Shown: piece by piece, positions 5,616 through 5,636 of the stretch
Numbering within the stretch: position 1 is the stretch's first letter
Layout: each line of letters starts with the position of its first letter
DNA from: Hyphomicrobiales bacterium
Lineage (GTDB): Bacteria > Pseudomonadota > Alphaproteobacteria > Rhizobiales > Aestuariivirgaceae
Direction: 5' to 3'
Length of the DNA: 5,636 nucleotides
Assembly: GCA_026987255.1 (NCBI GenBank)
Contig: JALSNA010000016.1
Coordinates: 1-5,636 of the forward strand
Program-made: the position numbers and the translations under genes
Notes under the pieces: generated by a model
Seen by the model: only the letters and a program-made list of their open reading frames with translations
Told to the model about the DNA's origin: nothing
Database searches by the model: none

Positions 5616-5636
5616 ATGTCCAGGTATTCAAGAGGC
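5616..5636 (+). CDS. Possible start of a gene cut by the window edge
   Basis: The ATG at 5616 is followed by six sense codons (MSRYSRG) before the window ends. A GGGGGA stretch lies about 7 nt upstream and could serve as a ribosome site, and TTGACG with an inverted repeat GGGGT-G-ACCCC lies 30-50 nt upstream. Seven residues are too few to assign a function. Confidence 0.35.

Overview
The window looks like accessory chromosomal DNA from a Gram-negative bacterium, probably an alpha- or betaproteobacterium. I infer this from the fairly GC-rich coding sequence, Shine-Dalgarno starts, an IS5-type transposase and a GtrA/GtrB-type envelope glycosylation locus. I cannot name the genus. There are five well-supported genes, one possible gene start at the right edge, and no tRNA, rRNA or CRISPR array that I can see.

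Layout. Bases 10-1565 are a complete-looking insertion sequence. It has one transposase on the minus strand (26-1399) with an intact DDE triad, bounded by a perfect 13-bp inverted repeat (10-22 and 1553-1565). Its 153-nt internal right end (1400-1552) holds two hairpin-forming inverted repeats. A 204-nt leader (1566-1769), with another hairpin, separates the IS from three tightly packed plus-strand genes. These are a GtrB/DPM1-like family 2 polyprenyl-phosphate glycosyltransferase (1770-2768), a class I SAM-dependent methyltransferase that overlaps it by 8 nt (2761-3459), and a four-helix GtrA-like membrane protein that starts 1 nt later (3461-3856). Converging on them from the right is a 505-residue multi-spanning protein with the N-terminal layout of GT-C (PMT/ArnT-like) glycosyltransferases (5314-3797, minus strand). 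Its last 60 nt overlap the end of gtrA. The final 322 nt are mostly non-coding, contain a TGACGT-rich near-palindrome, and end in a possible plus-strand gene start at 5616.

How the genes may work together (inference from family knowledge). GtrB-type enzymes load a sugar from a nucleotide donor onto undecaprenyl phosphate on the cytoplasmic face. GtrA-type proteins are thought to help the lipid-linked sugar cross the membrane. GT-C enzymes transfer sugars from polyprenyl phosphate to an acceptor on the periplasmic side. The window therefore holds a plausible complete gtr-type modification set with a methyltransferase built into the operon. Sugar, acceptor and methylation target cannot be read from the sequence. 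The IS lies just upstream of the operon and may affect its expression.
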